43,358 nucleotides of DNA. Origin: CBIHON01 sp966211965. Lineage in GTDB: Bacteria > Pseudomonadota > Gammaproteobacteria > Burkholderiales > Burkholderiaceae_D. The notes under the pieces were generated by a model. The model worked only from the letters and a program-made list of their open reading frames with translations. It had not been told where the DNA came from and ran no database searches. The first letter of the stretch is position 1. Each line of letters starts with the position of its first letter. Location: assembly GCA_966211965.1 (NCBI GenBank), contig CBIHON010000044.1, positions 1-43,358 on the forward strand, read 5' to 3'. The position numbers were made by a program, and so were the translations under genes. Below are positions 8,901-17,171 of the stretch, one piece after another.

Positions 8901-10766
8901 TCAACCGCTCAGTTGGAGCCCATCCTGCCCTTCATCGCCCAGCACTTCCGGCAAAAATCCGCCCGACTGGTGCCGCCATAGCGCCGCATAGTGGCCATTG
9001 CGGCGCAAGAGTTCTTCGTGCGTACCCTGTTCGACCACCCGCCCCTGGTCGAGCACGATCAAGCGATCCATGCGGGCGATGGTGGAAAGGCGGTGGGCAA
9101 TCGCGATCACGGTCTTGCCGTCCATCAGATCGATGAGCTGCTGCTGGATCGCCGCCTCGATCTCGCTGTCGAGTGCCGAGGTCGCTTCGTCCAGCACCAG
9201 GATCGGCGCATTCTTGAGGATGACGCGGGCGATCGCCACGCGCTGGCGCTGGCCGCCGGACAGCTTGACGCCGCGTTCGCCGACGTGAGCGGCGTAACCG
9301 CAGCGGCCCTGCCAGTCGCTCAGCTTCTCGATGAACTCGTGCGCCTGCGCGGTGCGCGCGGCCGCTTCCACCTGCTCCTGCGTGGCATGCGGACGGCCGT
9401 AGCGGATGTTGGCCGCGACCGAGCGGTGCAGCAGCGAGGTATCCTGCGTCACCATGCCGATCGCGGCGCGCAGGCTTTCCTGTGTCACGTGGCGCAAATC
9501 CTGGCCGTCGATCGTGATGCGGCCTTGCTCGGCATCGTAAAAGCGCAGCAGCAGATTGACCAGTGTCGATTTGCCGGCACCGGAGCGCCCCACCAGGCCG
9601 ACCCGCTCGCCGGGCCGCACCACCAAGTCCAGGCCGTCGATCACCGGATGCTGGCCGCCATAGCTGAAGCTGATCTGCTCGAAACGGATTTCGCCGCGCG
9701 ACACTTCAAGCGGCTTGGCATCGGGCGCATCCTGCAGCGTGTGCGGCACGGCGATGGTTTCCATGCCGTCCTGCACCGCACCGATATTCTCGAAGATGCC
9801 GGCGATCTCAAATGACACCCAGCCGGCCGCATTGGCGATCTGCCACGCGAGCGGCAAGGCGGTCGCCACCTGCGCGGCGCTGATCGCACCGTGCGCCCAC
9901 AAACCGATGCCAATGATGCCCGTGCAGCCGAGCAGCAGCGCATTCATGGCCGACAAGGTGAACATGAAGCGGCTGGTCATGCGCATGTGCACGGCCATCG
10001 CCGCCTGGTGCCGGTCGATCACGTCGCGCACGTGCGCATCCTCGTCGGCGGCACGTGCGAACAGCTTGACGGTCAGGATATTGGTATAACTGTCGACCAC
10101 GCGCGCCATCACCAAGGAGCGCACATCCGAGCTCTGCCGCGCCAGTTCGCGCAGGCGCGGCACGAAATAACGCAGAAAAAAGACATAGCCAATCATCCAG
10201 GCCAAGGTCGGCAGCGCCAGCCGCCAATCGGCCAAGCTCATCAATATCAGCGACGATATGCCATAGGTCGCGATATACAGTACCGCGCGGATCGCCGACA
10301 TGATGCTCTCGCGCAGCGACTGTGCAGTCTGCATCACGCGATTGGCGATGCGTCCGGCAAAGTCTTTCTGGAAGAACGGCCAGCTCTGCCTTATCACGTG
10401 CCAGTGGCTTTGCCAGCGCACCAGGTTGGTGGTGCCCGGCAACAAGGCGTTGTGCCGGATCGCGATATCGCTCATCTGCAACAGCGGCCGGCCGATCAGA
10501 ATCAGGGCCAGCATGCCGGCCAGAAGCGGCGCTTGCTGCGCAATGGCTGCACCGCGGTCCGGCGCCTGCATCAGCAACACAAGGCGGCCGATGCATACCG
10601 GAATGCTCATGTCGACCAGCGCGACAGAAAGGCTGGTGACGACCATCGCAAGATAAGGCCATTTGGTCTGGCGGATGAAATGCCAGTAAAACCCCAGCAA
10701 GCCCGTCGGCGCTTGGGAACCAGGCGCTCGCGTGCCGTGAATCAGTGATTCGAGAAACTTGAACAT
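8901..10766 (-). CDS. ABC transporter, fused permease and ATPase (exporter type)
   Basis: A 621-residue half-transporter expected to work as a homodimer in the inner membrane. The first 330 residues hold about six transmembrane helices (type IV exporter fold). The ATPase half shows Walker A GRSGAGKST near residue 395, the signature LSGGQRQRVAIARV near 500, Walker B ILVLDEATSALD near 525 and the switch His in AHRLST near 555. The substrate is unknown; the family includes lipid, peptide and multidrug exporters. The start at 10766 (MFKFLESL) was chosen because this N-terminus is typical of the family. An in-frame ATG at 10877 is possible and neither has a clear ribosome site. It is followed, 230 bases on and in the same direction, by the PilZ gene. 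Confidence 0.9.
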   Translation of the reverse strand: MFKFLESLIHGTRAPGSQAPTGLLGFYWHFIRQTKWPYLAMVVTSLSVALVDMSIPVCIGRLVLLMQAPDRGAAIAQQAPLLAGMLALILIGRPLLQMSDIAIRHNALLPGTTNLVRWQSHWHVIRQSWPFFQKDFAGRIANRVMQTAQSLRESIMSAIRAVLYIATYGISSLILMSLADWRLALPTLAWMIGYVFFLRYFVPRLRELARQSSDVRSLVMARVVDSYTNILTVKLFARAADEDAHVRDVIDRHQAAMAVHMRMTSRFMFTLSAMNALLLGCTGIIGIGLWAHGAISAAQVATALPLAWQIANAAGWVSFEIAGIFENIGAVQDGMETIAVPHTLQDAPDAKPLEVSRGEIRFEQISFSYGGQHPVIDGLDLVVRPGERVGLVGRSGAGKSTLVNLLLRFYDAEQGRITIDGQDLRHVTQESLRAAIGMVTQDTSLLHRSVAANIRYGRPHATQEQVEAAARTAQAHEFIEKLSDWQGRCGYAAHVGERGVKLSGGQRQRVAIARVILKNAPILVLDEATSALDSEIEAAIQQQLIDLMDGKTVIAIAHRLSTIARMDRLIVLDQGRVVEQGTHEELLRRNGHYAALWRHQSGGFLPEVLGDEGQDGLQLSG

Positions 10767-11008
10767 GTCGTGTGAGGATGTGTGGCTGCGCGCTGTACAT
10801 CGGTTTGGCGTTGCGCTACTGCGCGGCGGATTTTGAAAACTTGATGCCGCGAAATTCATAGTGTACGCGCATCGCATGATTGCTGAATAGAGCGCAACAA
10901 AATTTCAGGCCGGGATACGAGCGGCCTGGAGCAGAAGGAAACGCAAGGGATGGAAAGGCCTTCCGGGCACATACATTGCGAATAACCCCTGCGCCAAGTT
11001 ATGTTCGC

Positions 11009-13312
11009 TTACTGGTCCGGCAAATCAATCCGGCTCGCCACCCCTCCTGCAGCAACCCAGGCTTCGCAGATTTCACGATTGGTCGCCCAGCGCACATTGG
11101 ACATGGCGCCGATCCGATTGGCAAATGCCGTCAGGCCGGCGAGATCTTCACCGCTGCCGGAAACCGCCAGGGTCCAAGGCTTGATGTTGACGCTGGCAGA
11201 ATATACCGGCGCGGTATAGGTCGTACCGAGCCCTGCGGCGAAGCTCTCGATAATGGCCAAGGTGCCGTTACCGTTGCCCATCGAAATCAGGTTGCCGTTC
11301 GGATCATGCACAGTATATTCGGCACTTGATTTCGGCCGCCACAAGCCAATCGAATAATCGTCCGCACCCGAGGCATGGCTGCTGGAACGGTTGAAGCCCC
11401 ACAGGTACTTGGCTTGCCACCGGTAGCCGGACGGGGTGGTTTGCGCAGCCCGCGCGCCATCGACGTCACCGGTATTGACGCCGTTCAACACCTGCGTCAC
11501 GTCAAAGCCCCAGGCATGCAATTGCTCCGCGATTTTTGCTCGATCGGTGGCGGCGTGCGCATGGATGTCCAGCTCGACGCCAAGCCCGACCAGCGTTTGC
11601 AAGGTATTGCGGGCGCGCGGCTCGTTCTGCAGCCAGCCCAGATCCGGCCCCAGCGACCAGCGCATCCCGCTGGTCTGGGAACCGGTCTTGCCGATGGCGA
11701 CCGCCTGCCGATAGAACGCGATCAGGTTGTCGACATTCGGCCACAAAGACATCTGCGATTCGATGTGCATGTTGCCGGACACGTAGAGCTTCGGCGCCGA
11801 CGAGGCCGGCGGTGAGCTTGCGGCCCCGGATACCAGGGCTAGCAAACCGGGACCGTTCAAGCTGCCGATACGGTTGCGGTTGGCCGACGCATACGCCACT
11901 GCGGCTTCATACATGCTCCAGCGTGAGGCCTGGGTGTCTGCATCGAGCAGCGGCGACATGTAGGACAAATTCCAAGGCGGGCGCTTGCCGTGATTCTGGT
12001 AGGTTTCGGTCCAGGCGGAATGATCGGCGAAGAAATCGTTGTCGTGCATTTTGACGCCGACGAAATATGGCCCTACCGCGCCGCTGGCCGCATGCGCGGT
12101 TTGAAATGCGGCGTCGAGAGCGGAGGGGATATTTTCCCCGGCATGTTCCAGCAGGATCATGTCCACGTGTTCCGGGCGCACATACAAATCCCTCTGCCTC
12201 TCACCGACGTTGACGATACGCCCATGCACAATCCGCATCTTGGCGCCAAGATCGCGGAATACATCCGACACCGCCGCCTCGACTTCCTGATCAGCCAGAA
12301 AGGCCGTGAGCACCGGCGCGCTGCCCAACAGGGTCTTGAGCTTGCCGAATCCGCCGGTCGCCATGGTCGGCTGGCCGGTCACCAGGTCGAGCCCATGCGT
12401 CTCGTAGTTCATGATGGTCGAATACTGCTGCCCATAACTCATCTGCTTGATGCCCAGCCAGTCGTAACCATAGTGGTAAGGCTTGGGCGGCCGGGTGTGA
12501 TAGGTCAGCGCCACCCAGGGCGAGTTCTTCAGGCGCGTCAACAAATCCGGCGCCATCTGCTGGTACAGATCGATCATGGTGGTGGTGAGATAGACATCGA
12601 CCGGAATCTGATAGCGCTCATGCGCATCCACCACTTTGCGCAGCACGGCGATGCTCTGGTCCGGGTAGGCAAAATCCTGGGTATTGAGCGAAAAGGTGAA
12701 ATAGTCGGTGTACTTGACGTCGCTGCCACGGCTGCAAAACACTGTGCCCTCGCCGGTCCAGTTTTGCCCCTGCATGCTGCTGTAGGCTGCGCTGTCGCCG
12801 GTATAGCGATGGTTGGAATCGTTTTGCGCAGCGCGGTTGTTGTAGAGGCGGTAGACCGGCACGTCGGAGCTGGCGCAGCCATTCACAATGCCGGCCGCCG
12901 TTTCGGCGGTTGTGCGCCGCACATAAAACGCGACGCCCTCATAGGTCCAGCCGGCATCCTTTTTTACCGCCTCGCATTCGCCGGGATCGGCCGTCAGGAA
13001 ATGCCCGTTCGGTCCTTTGCCGGGCGTTCCATAAAAGCGGCAGACCGGACTCAAGCCGGCTGCACTGTCGGCTGTGCGCCAAGCCTTGAAACTGAGCCCG
13101 GTCCGGCTCCATCCAGGGCCTGCGGCGCCGCTTTCGATCGCAGCGGCTTCGCTATCCGAAGCGGTGACGAAATAGTGCTTGAGCGCGTTGTTGTAAAACT
13201 CGACAACGGTGGTCGTCTCTTCCGCATGCAGCGCCATGCTGACACACAACAGGAGCAGTATCGTAATTGCTCGAAAAACCATTGCCGTCGGCGGATTGAT
13301 ATTCGTATGCAT
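11009..13312 (-). CDS. Secreted DUF5648 protein with deacetylase-like modules
   Basis: A 767-residue exported protein. A signal peptide ends at about residue 31 (LLLLCVSMALHAEE). Residues about 35-215 form a DUF5648-type domain: FYNNALKHYF, CRFYGTPGKGPNGHF, GWTYEGVAFY, RLYNN and NDSNHRY. From about 225 the protein looks like a polysaccharide deacetylase/glycosidase fold: Asp in LNTQDFAYPDQS, Thr-Tyr-His in VALTYHTRPP, and a second similar module near 535-740 with an Asp-rich HAHAATDR motif. Substrate and activity are uncertain because I cannot align the metal ligands. The start at 13312 has GGGAG 8 bases upstream. The same DUF5648 domain forms the C-terminus of the 19805-22828 protein. The stop sits in a 13-base sequence repeated at 36640. 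Confidence 0.7.
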   Translation of the reverse strand: MHTNINPPTAMVFRAITILLLLCVSMALHAEETTTVVEFYNNALKHYFVTASDSEAAAIESGAAGPGWSRTGLSFKAWRTADSAAGLSPVCRFYGTPGKGPNGHFLTADPGECEAVKKDAGWTYEGVAFYVRRTTAETAAGIVNGCASSDVPVYRLYNNRAAQNDSNHRYTGDSAAYSSMQGQNWTGEGTVFCSRGSDVKYTDYFTFSLNTQDFAYPDQSIAVLRKVVDAHERYQIPVDVYLTTTMIDLYQQMAPDLLTRLKNSPWVALTYHTRPPKPYHYGYDWLGIKQMSYGQQYSTIMNYETHGLDLVTGQPTMATGGFGKLKTLLGSAPVLTAFLADQEVEAAVSDVFRDLGAKMRIVHGRIVNVGERQRDLYVRPEHVDMILLEHAGENIPSALDAAFQTAHAASGAVGPYFVGVKMHDNDFFADHSAWTETYQNHGKRPPWNLSYMSPLLDADTQASRWSMYEAAVAYASANRNRIGSLNGPGLLALVSGAASSPPASSAPKLYVSGNMHIESQMSLWPNVDNLIAFYRQAVAIGKTGSQTSGMRWSLGPDLGWLQNEPRARNTLQTLVGLGVELDIHAHAATDRAKIAEQLHAWGFDVTQVLNGVNTGDVDGARAAQTTPSGYRWQAKYLWGFNRSSSHASGADDYSIGLWRPKSSAEYTVHDPNGNLISMGNGNGTLAIIESFAAGLGTTYTAPVYSASVNIKPWTLAVSGSGEDLAGLTAFANRIGAMSNVRWATNREICEAWVAAGGVASRIDLPDQ

Positions 13313-13671
13313 CGCCGCTCTCCCAAGTGGTGAATGATGCTTTATCGTAGAAATTATATTTCCATGAATCAACATTTTGGAGGAAGTGTTACAACTTAAG
13401 ACATTTCCTTACGAATACATTCGCTGCCATAAGCTTCAATGCATCAAATCGAATTTGCGAAATATTTCCGTGCATAACCCGGCAACGGGTGATCGCCGGG
13501 ATGATCGACAGTTTCGGCGCCGACGATTTTGTCTGCAATGTCGTTCAGGCAGAGGGTGGTCTGTGCCGCATGTCCGCTGCCGGGAAGGCCGGATTTGATG
13601 TGCGCGTACAGAGTGAGTGCGCTGGTTTTGATGACTACGGGCGAAGGTACGGGAAGATAAAATCCCGCTAG
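13313..13671. other. Intergenic stretch, no gene seen
   Basis: About 360 bases upstream of the secreted deacetylase-like gene, AT-richer on its left. It must hold that gene's promoter, but no clear -35/-10 pair can be named. Short frames on both strands are unconvincing. The 3' end runs into an FNR box and the Usp fragment, so part may be decayed usp sequence. Confidence 0.45.
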
Positions 13672-13685
13672 TTGATCTGGATCAA
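13672..13685 (+). promoter_or_regulatory. FNR/Anr box (perfect palindrome)
   Basis: TTGATCTGGATCAA matches the FNR/Anr consensus TTGAT-N4-ATCAA exactly. It lies at the beginning of a universal-stress-protein fragment, a gene type commonly controlled by Anr in betaproteobacteria. Because the gene behind it is broken, the site may be a relic. Confidence 0.6.
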
Positions 13686-13918
13686 GTGTCACCAAACGGG
13701 GGAATAACAATCGATCCAGGGCTACGGCATTCTCCGAAACGCCGGCGCGACAAGTCGTACATGCAGCAGAGAAGGAAGGCTGCGAACTGATCTTCATGGG
13801 TTCGCACGGACGCAGCGGTTGGGGGCACGCCCTGCCGGGCAGCGTCACGGCCAGGATGCTGTCGATCTGCCAGGTTCCCGTGCTGGTCTACCGGATGAAA
13901 AAGGAGGCAGCGGATTAG
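13676..13918 (+). pseudogene. Universal stress protein, C-terminal remnant
   Basis: The open frame encodes 80 residues with no start codon and a stop just upstream of it. Its last 50 residues are a clear UspA-type end: AAEKEGCELIFMGSHGRSG, then GSVTARMLSICQVPVLVYR. This carries the G-x2-G-x9-G-S/T nucleotide-binding pattern and the final VPVLV strand. The N-terminal half with the first strands is gone or unreadable; the FNR box lies where it should be. The TAG stop begins TAGAGCCTGTT, an 11-mer also found at 43306. Confidence 0.7.
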
Positions 13919-13924
13919 AGCCTG

Positions 13925-14411
13925 TTGCTTTTGTATCGTTCACGCAATATCGAGCGCCAGAGGAAGCGCTTCATTTTTCCTCAATGCGCCGCGAAATATA
14001 TCTGGCACAGAAATGCGGCCGGAACGTGGAAGCAAGAGCGCGCATCGGCCGGCGCATATCCGGTACGGCCTTTCGTCGCGGTCATACCCTGAAGACAACG
14101 CCTTGTCGCACAGGTTTTCATCTGCACAAATACAGTAGCCGCAATGCCCACAACTACCGCCCAATCATGGCATGCCGACGGGCTCAACGACAACGAATCA
14201 CCCCGCCTGCGCCACCACACCCATCACTTCATGTCCATGTATCAAGGGTGATTTGTGCAACTGCAATTCACCATCGGCAATATGCAAATCAGTGCGGCAC
14301 AGACCGCAAACCATCACCCGGATCGGGACAGCCCCATCTCCGGGGTTGGGAATCAACGCGCATTTCCCGCAAGGGAGTGCGCCGCCGCTCCAGCCACATT
14401 GCCCGCATCAT
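13925..14411 (-). pseudogene. Zinc-dependent alcohol dehydrogenase, broken 5' part
   Basis: Translation from ATG 14411 (GAGG upstream) gives MMRAMWLERRRTPLREMRVD, a typical start. After a frameshift it continues VMVCGLCRTDLHIADGELQL and LIHGHEVMGVV, carrying the catalytic zinc Cys, Asp and His-Glu. A stop follows at 14198. In a further frame comes the structural-zinc loop (SCGHCGYC and ENLCDKALSSGYDRDE), with three Cys plus a fourth. Only about 160 of some 340 residues remain; the NAD-binding domain is missing. At least two frameshifts make it dead. Neighbours (Usp, phasin, FNR boxes) suggest it once belonged to a low-oxygen regulon. Confidence 0.75.
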
Positions 14412-14460
14412 GACCTCGAATGCTTGTCCGGCCGGCATATGGCCGCCCATGGCAACTCGC

Positions 14461-15012
14461 TCATGCCGGACTGCTCACCTTGCCGCGGGCGCGCTCGACG
14501 GCACTCTTGGCCGCCGAGCTGTACTGATCGGCCGGCGCCGGCAAGGGCAATCCCATCGCACCGCCTGCCTGCTTGGCCATGTTCATCCATTGCATGTAAC
14601 CGGCACTGGCATTTTCAATAGCGGAATTCATCATCGTAAACAGGTTGCCGGCGCCGGTAGAAGGATTGATTGCATTGAGTTCCTGCTCGCGGGCATTTTC
14701 GCCGGCTTGCGAAGCCTTGTTCAGTTCGGCCTGCATTCCCGCACCGATGCCAGCCACCTGGTTCGCATAAGAAAGCGTTTTCTCCAAATGCGGCAAAGTT
14801 TGCGCGCTCAAAGCAAACAATTCCGATGGCGTCTTCGCGGCCAGAAAGCGCTGGCTTAACTCAGCCGATTCTTTCATGATCCAGAGGTTCAATTCAGCAA
14901 ATTTGACGGAATTTTCAAGAGTCTTGTTGAGCAAATTCACCCAAGGCGCGCGCTGTGCATCAACCTGAGTTTGAGCGGGATTGGAAAAGTCAGTGGGAAA
15001 GAGAGTAAGCAT
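14461..15012 (-). CDS. Phasin family protein
   Basis: A 183-residue, mostly helical, amphipathic protein with few hydrophobic clusters and no signal peptide, matching phasins that coat polyhydroxyalkanoate granules. Recognisable family features are the start (MLTLFPTDFSNPAQTQ), a central LENSVKFAELNLWIMKE and AALEKTLSYANQVAG-like helices. The C-terminal third is Ala/Gly/Pro-rich. The start at 15012 has AAGGA 7 bases upstream. Divergently placed to the flavodoxin-fold gene, with two FNR-like boxes in the shared region. It is likely induced at low oxygen, as is common for phasins next to Usp/Adh genes; this is an inference. Confidence 0.8.
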   Translation of the reverse strand: MLTLFPTDFSNPAQTQVDAQRAPWVNLLNKTLENSVKFAELNLWIMKESAELSQRFLAAKTPSELFALSAQTLPHLEKTLSYANQVAGIGAGMQAELNKASQAGENAREQELNAINPSTGAGNLFTMMNSAIENASAGYMQWMNMAKQAGGAMGLPLPAPADQYSSAAKSAVERARGKVSSPA

Positions 15013-15104
15013 GGTATTTCCTTTTCCTGTATGTGGATTGGAGAATCTAAGGACAATATTGGACAGTACCGTAGCCAATACTACTGCGCGCATTCGCGCT
15101 TCTG

Positions 15105-15118
15105 CTGATCTACATCAA
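15105..15118. promoter_or_regulatory. FNR/Anr-like box, phasin side
   Basis: CTGATCTACATCAA differs from TTGAT-N4-ATCAA by one base. Its centre lies about 100 bases before the phasin start codon. With activation at -41.5, the transcript would start near 15070 and leave a leader of about 60 bases. Confidence 0.45.
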
Positions 15119-15164
15119 CGAAACAGCCTGGTCTGCTTACGCCGCGTCCTCCTCTTTGATAAAG

Positions 15165-15178
15165 CTTGACCTGTATCA
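15165..15178. promoter_or_regulatory. FNR/Anr-like box, oxidoreductase side
   Basis: TTGACCTGTATCAA differs from the FNR consensus by one base (TTGAC for TTGAT). It is centred about 41 bases before the ATG at 15213, with TAGACT near 15201 in -10 position. If used as a class II site, the transcript would start at or next to the start codon, so a leaderless message is possible. No ribosome site is visible. Confidence 0.5.
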
Positions 15179-15212
15179 AGCAGCCAGCCTGGCACTTCCC
15201 TAGACTGCGGAC

Positions 15213-15800
15213 ATGAGAAAGCGCATTACAATCATCCAGAGCCACCCCGATCCTTCCGAAACCCACTTCGGTCATGCGCTTGCTCAAGCGTATCTGCAGG
15301 GAGCCGCCGAAGCCGGCCACGAGGTGCGATTCATCGAGGTGGCACGGCTCGACTTTCCCTTGCTGCGCACGCAAGAGGAATGGAAGTCCGGTCCATTGCC
15401 GGCCGCCCTGCAGGAGGCGCAACAGGCGATCGGCTGGGCTGACCACCTGGTGTTCTTTTTTCCTCTGTGGATGGGCACGATGCCGGCCCTCCTGAAGGCA
15501 TTTCTGGAACAAGTCTTGCGACCCGGATTTGCGTTTACCGAATCGGAAAGCCGCATACCGTGGAAAAAGCTCCTGAAGGGAAAATCAGCGCGCCTCGTCG
15601 TAACGATGGGCATGCCGGTGTTCGTGTATCGCTGGTTCTTTTTTGCGCATGGTTTAAAAGGGCTGGAACGCAGTGCGCTCGGCTTTTGCGGAATCAGCCC
15701 AATCAAAAAAACCTTGATCGGCATGGTTGAAGCGAGCGAGAAAACCAATCGGGAAAAATGGCTGCCGAAGCTGCATGCACTTGGTCGTGCAGGAGTCTAG
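15213..15800 (+). CDS. Flavodoxin-fold NAD(P)H:quinone oxidoreductase family protein
   Basis: A 195-residue cytoplasmic protein of the flavodoxin-2 family (KefF/MdaB/NQO1 type), expected to bind FMN or FAD and reduce quinones. It begins with a beta strand and phosphate-binding turn (MRKRITIIQSHPDPSETHF), has GHEVRFIEVARLDFP and then the PLWMGTMPALLKAFLEQVL helix that contacts the flavin, followed by GKSARLVVTMGMP. It is slightly unusual in the aromatic-rich middle (YRWFFFAHG). The gene lies alone on the plus strand, diverging from phasin, under an FNR-like box. Its TAG stop is inside the first CTAG of the palindrome array. Confidence 0.85.
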   Translation: MRKRITIIQSHPDPSETHFGHALAQAYLQGAAEAGHEVRFIEVARLDFPLLRTQEEWKSGPLPAALQEAQQAIGWADHLVFFFPLWMGTMPALLKAFLEQVLRPGFAFTESESRIPWKKLLKGKSARLVVTMGMPVFVYRWFFFAHGLKGLERSALGFCGISPIKKTLIGMVEASEKTNREKWLPKLHALGRAGV

Positions 15801-15820
15801 CGGACTGTAACAGTCTCTAG
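15797..15820. repeat. 24-bp CTAG-bounded mini-palindrome
   Basis: CTAG, then a GGACTG/CAGTCT inverted pair around TAA, then CTAG. It starts in the stop codon of the oxidoreductase gene and shares its last CTAG with the next element. With so short a stem it could be a terminator or an excision footprint. Confidence 0.5.
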
Positions 15821-15981
15821 TGCTGAGACTCATCAATTTCGAAACATAAAAGTGTGTCTTGCTGCGCCACACGGCGTTGCGAATCCTCGCGATAGGCCAG
15901 CTATCGCTGCGGTTCGCGCCTGATTTGATGCAACAATTCATCACTTTTATTTGTTTCGAAATTGATGAGTCTCAGCACTAG
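15817..15981. repeat. 165-bp CTAG-bounded palindrome, copy 1
   Basis: The first 29 bases, from CTAGTGCTGAGACTCATC to the GAAAC at 15845, are perfectly complementary to the last 29. Pairing continues into AAAAGTG/CACTTTTA with one bulge. The centre folds again (GCGATA, GGCCAG, TATCGC). No reading frame inside. It looks like a non-autonomous mobile element with a CTAG target. Confidence 0.75.
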
Positions 15982-16142
15982 TGTCCTGTTCCGCAAATTC
16001 GTTGCAAAAGTAAAAGTGGCGAAATCGGGCCGAGACAAGGAAAAAAGCATAGCAAGGCCGAGGCCTTGCGCGCATTGTTGACGCGGTATCGGCGCGATTC
16101 TCGTCATCTTTTATGCAACGAATTTACGGAACAGGACACTAG
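15978..16142. repeat. 165-bp CTAG-bounded palindrome, copy 2
   Basis: It has exactly the same length and layout as the preceding element but different arms: CTAGTGTCCTGTTCCG at the left, complement at the right, 28 to 30 of 32 paired. The centre has GCAAGGCC/GGCCTTGC. It shares one CTAG with copy 1, so the elements are stacked without a spacer. Confidence 0.75.
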
Positions 16143-16680
16143 CTTATCAACTTGTGTCCAAATGCCGTATCAGCGAAGACTTCACCAACTGCATCAGTAT
16201 CAGCATCAAGTATCAGGTAAGCGCAGAGAATTTCGACCGGCATGCTCCAGTAGCGCGCCGGTAACGACCAGCGCGCTGTCAGTGCCGCTGACGACGCAAA
16301 TCCCCATGAAGAGGATGACGCCTTTTCTGCAATACCGTATTGGCGTAGGGGTCGGCCGCCGTTTCCCATGCGCGAATTAGCGTCCCGTTCGCCGCTTTGG
16401 AGACGCCGGAGAATCCGATGCAGATTCGTCGGCCCTCGCCAATTGCAACGGCGGTTGCCACTGTGCAGTACATGGGCAAAATATAAAAGCTCATCCATTG
16501 CAGGAGCAAGGTACTGGCTTCCCGCCCCAGTACATCGTGCAGCGGGCCCAAAAACTTGGCATGCTGTTAGCGATGCGTCTTCAGGCCGGGAAAACGGAGC
16601 CGCACATCCCTCGGCCGCTCCGGCAAGCGGTCCAGATCCGATACAGCACTACGCTTCGCACGCGATGAATTGGAAAACCC
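16143..16680. other. Eroded region, no intact gene
   Basis: About 540 bases. On the minus strand there are protein-like stretches in more than one frame (LLLQWMSFYILPMYCTV, then WSLPARYWSMPVEILCAYLI), suggesting a decayed membrane protein, but I cannot name it and no frame is continuous. It adjoins the palindrome array. Confidence 0.35.
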
Positions 16681-16839
16681 TCACAACCGCCCGGTCAACC
16701 ATAAAATCAACAGGATGATCACCAGCAGGCCCAAGGCGCCGCTTGGGTAGTAACCCCACTCGCGGCTATATGGCCAAGCAGGAAAAGCACCGATCAAGAG
16801 CACCAGCAAAACGATCAACAAGAGGGTTCCGAGCGACAT
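16681..16839 (-). CDS. DUF3309 family small membrane protein
   Basis: A 52-residue protein starting MSLGTLLLIVLLVLLIGAFP, followed by WPYSREWGYYPSG and a second hydrophobic helix (LGLLVIILLILWL). Two transmembrane helices joined by a Tyr/Trp-rich turn are the DUF3309 pattern; function unknown, often found with stress-type genes. The start at 16839 has GGAG about 8 bases upstream. It is transcribed after the coiled-coil gene with a 44-base gap, probably as one unit. Confidence 0.8.
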   Translation of the reverse strand: MSLGTLLLIVLLVLLIGAFPAWPYSREWGYYPSGALGLLVIILLILWLTGRL

Positions 16840-16883
16840 TTTTCTTCTCCTTATCCAAAGTATCGATTTCTGCCAAAAACGGT

Positions 16884-17171
16884 TTACTTGAAATGCGAGG
16901 ACACTTTTTCCAATGTCCTTTTCATTTCACTCCAGGTCTTTTCCATTCCCTCCTTAAGATCACCCCAAGCGTTCTCGCTACGCGCGCTCAGTTGCGTGAG
17001 CATCTGCTGCGCCTTGGCCCGCTGCAGCTTCAGATCTTCCAGTTCGTTGTCGAATATGACGCGCGCATTTTCTGAAGCCAGACGAGCTTTTGTCTTCAAC
17101 TGCTCAAGTTCGACATCCCATTGTTTCAGGTGCGCTTCGAGCTTCTTCCGAAACTCCTCTTTGGTTGCCAT
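16884..17171 (-). CDS. Small coiled-coil protein, stress-response type
   Basis: A 95-residue, charged, almost entirely helical protein (KEEFRKKLEAHLKQWDVELE, later AKAQQMLTQL) with heptad-like spacing. No signal peptide or membrane segment. It resembles the small sll1863-type stress protein family of short coiled-coil proteins; molecular role unknown. AAGGAG lies 6 bases upstream of the ATG at 17171. Upstream of and probably co-transcribed with the DUF3309 gene. Confidence 0.7.
   Translation of the reverse strand: MATKEEFRKKLEAHLKQWDVELEQLKTKARLASENARVIFDNELEDLKLQRAKAQQMLTQLSARSENAWGDLKEGMEKTWSEMKRTLEKVSSHFK

Noticed and set aside
11990..13333. Plus-strand frame of 447 codons
   Set aside because: It is antisense to the secreted DUF5648 protein and shows no known domain.
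13819..14859. Plus-strand frame of 346 codons across the Usp, Adh and phasin region
   Set aside because: It overlaps the phasin gene and the broken dehydrogenase in antisense and has no protein-like content.
15797..16142. CRISPR array or tandem repeat
   Set aside because: The units are palindromes with different arms and no spacers, so they do not form a CRISPR pattern.
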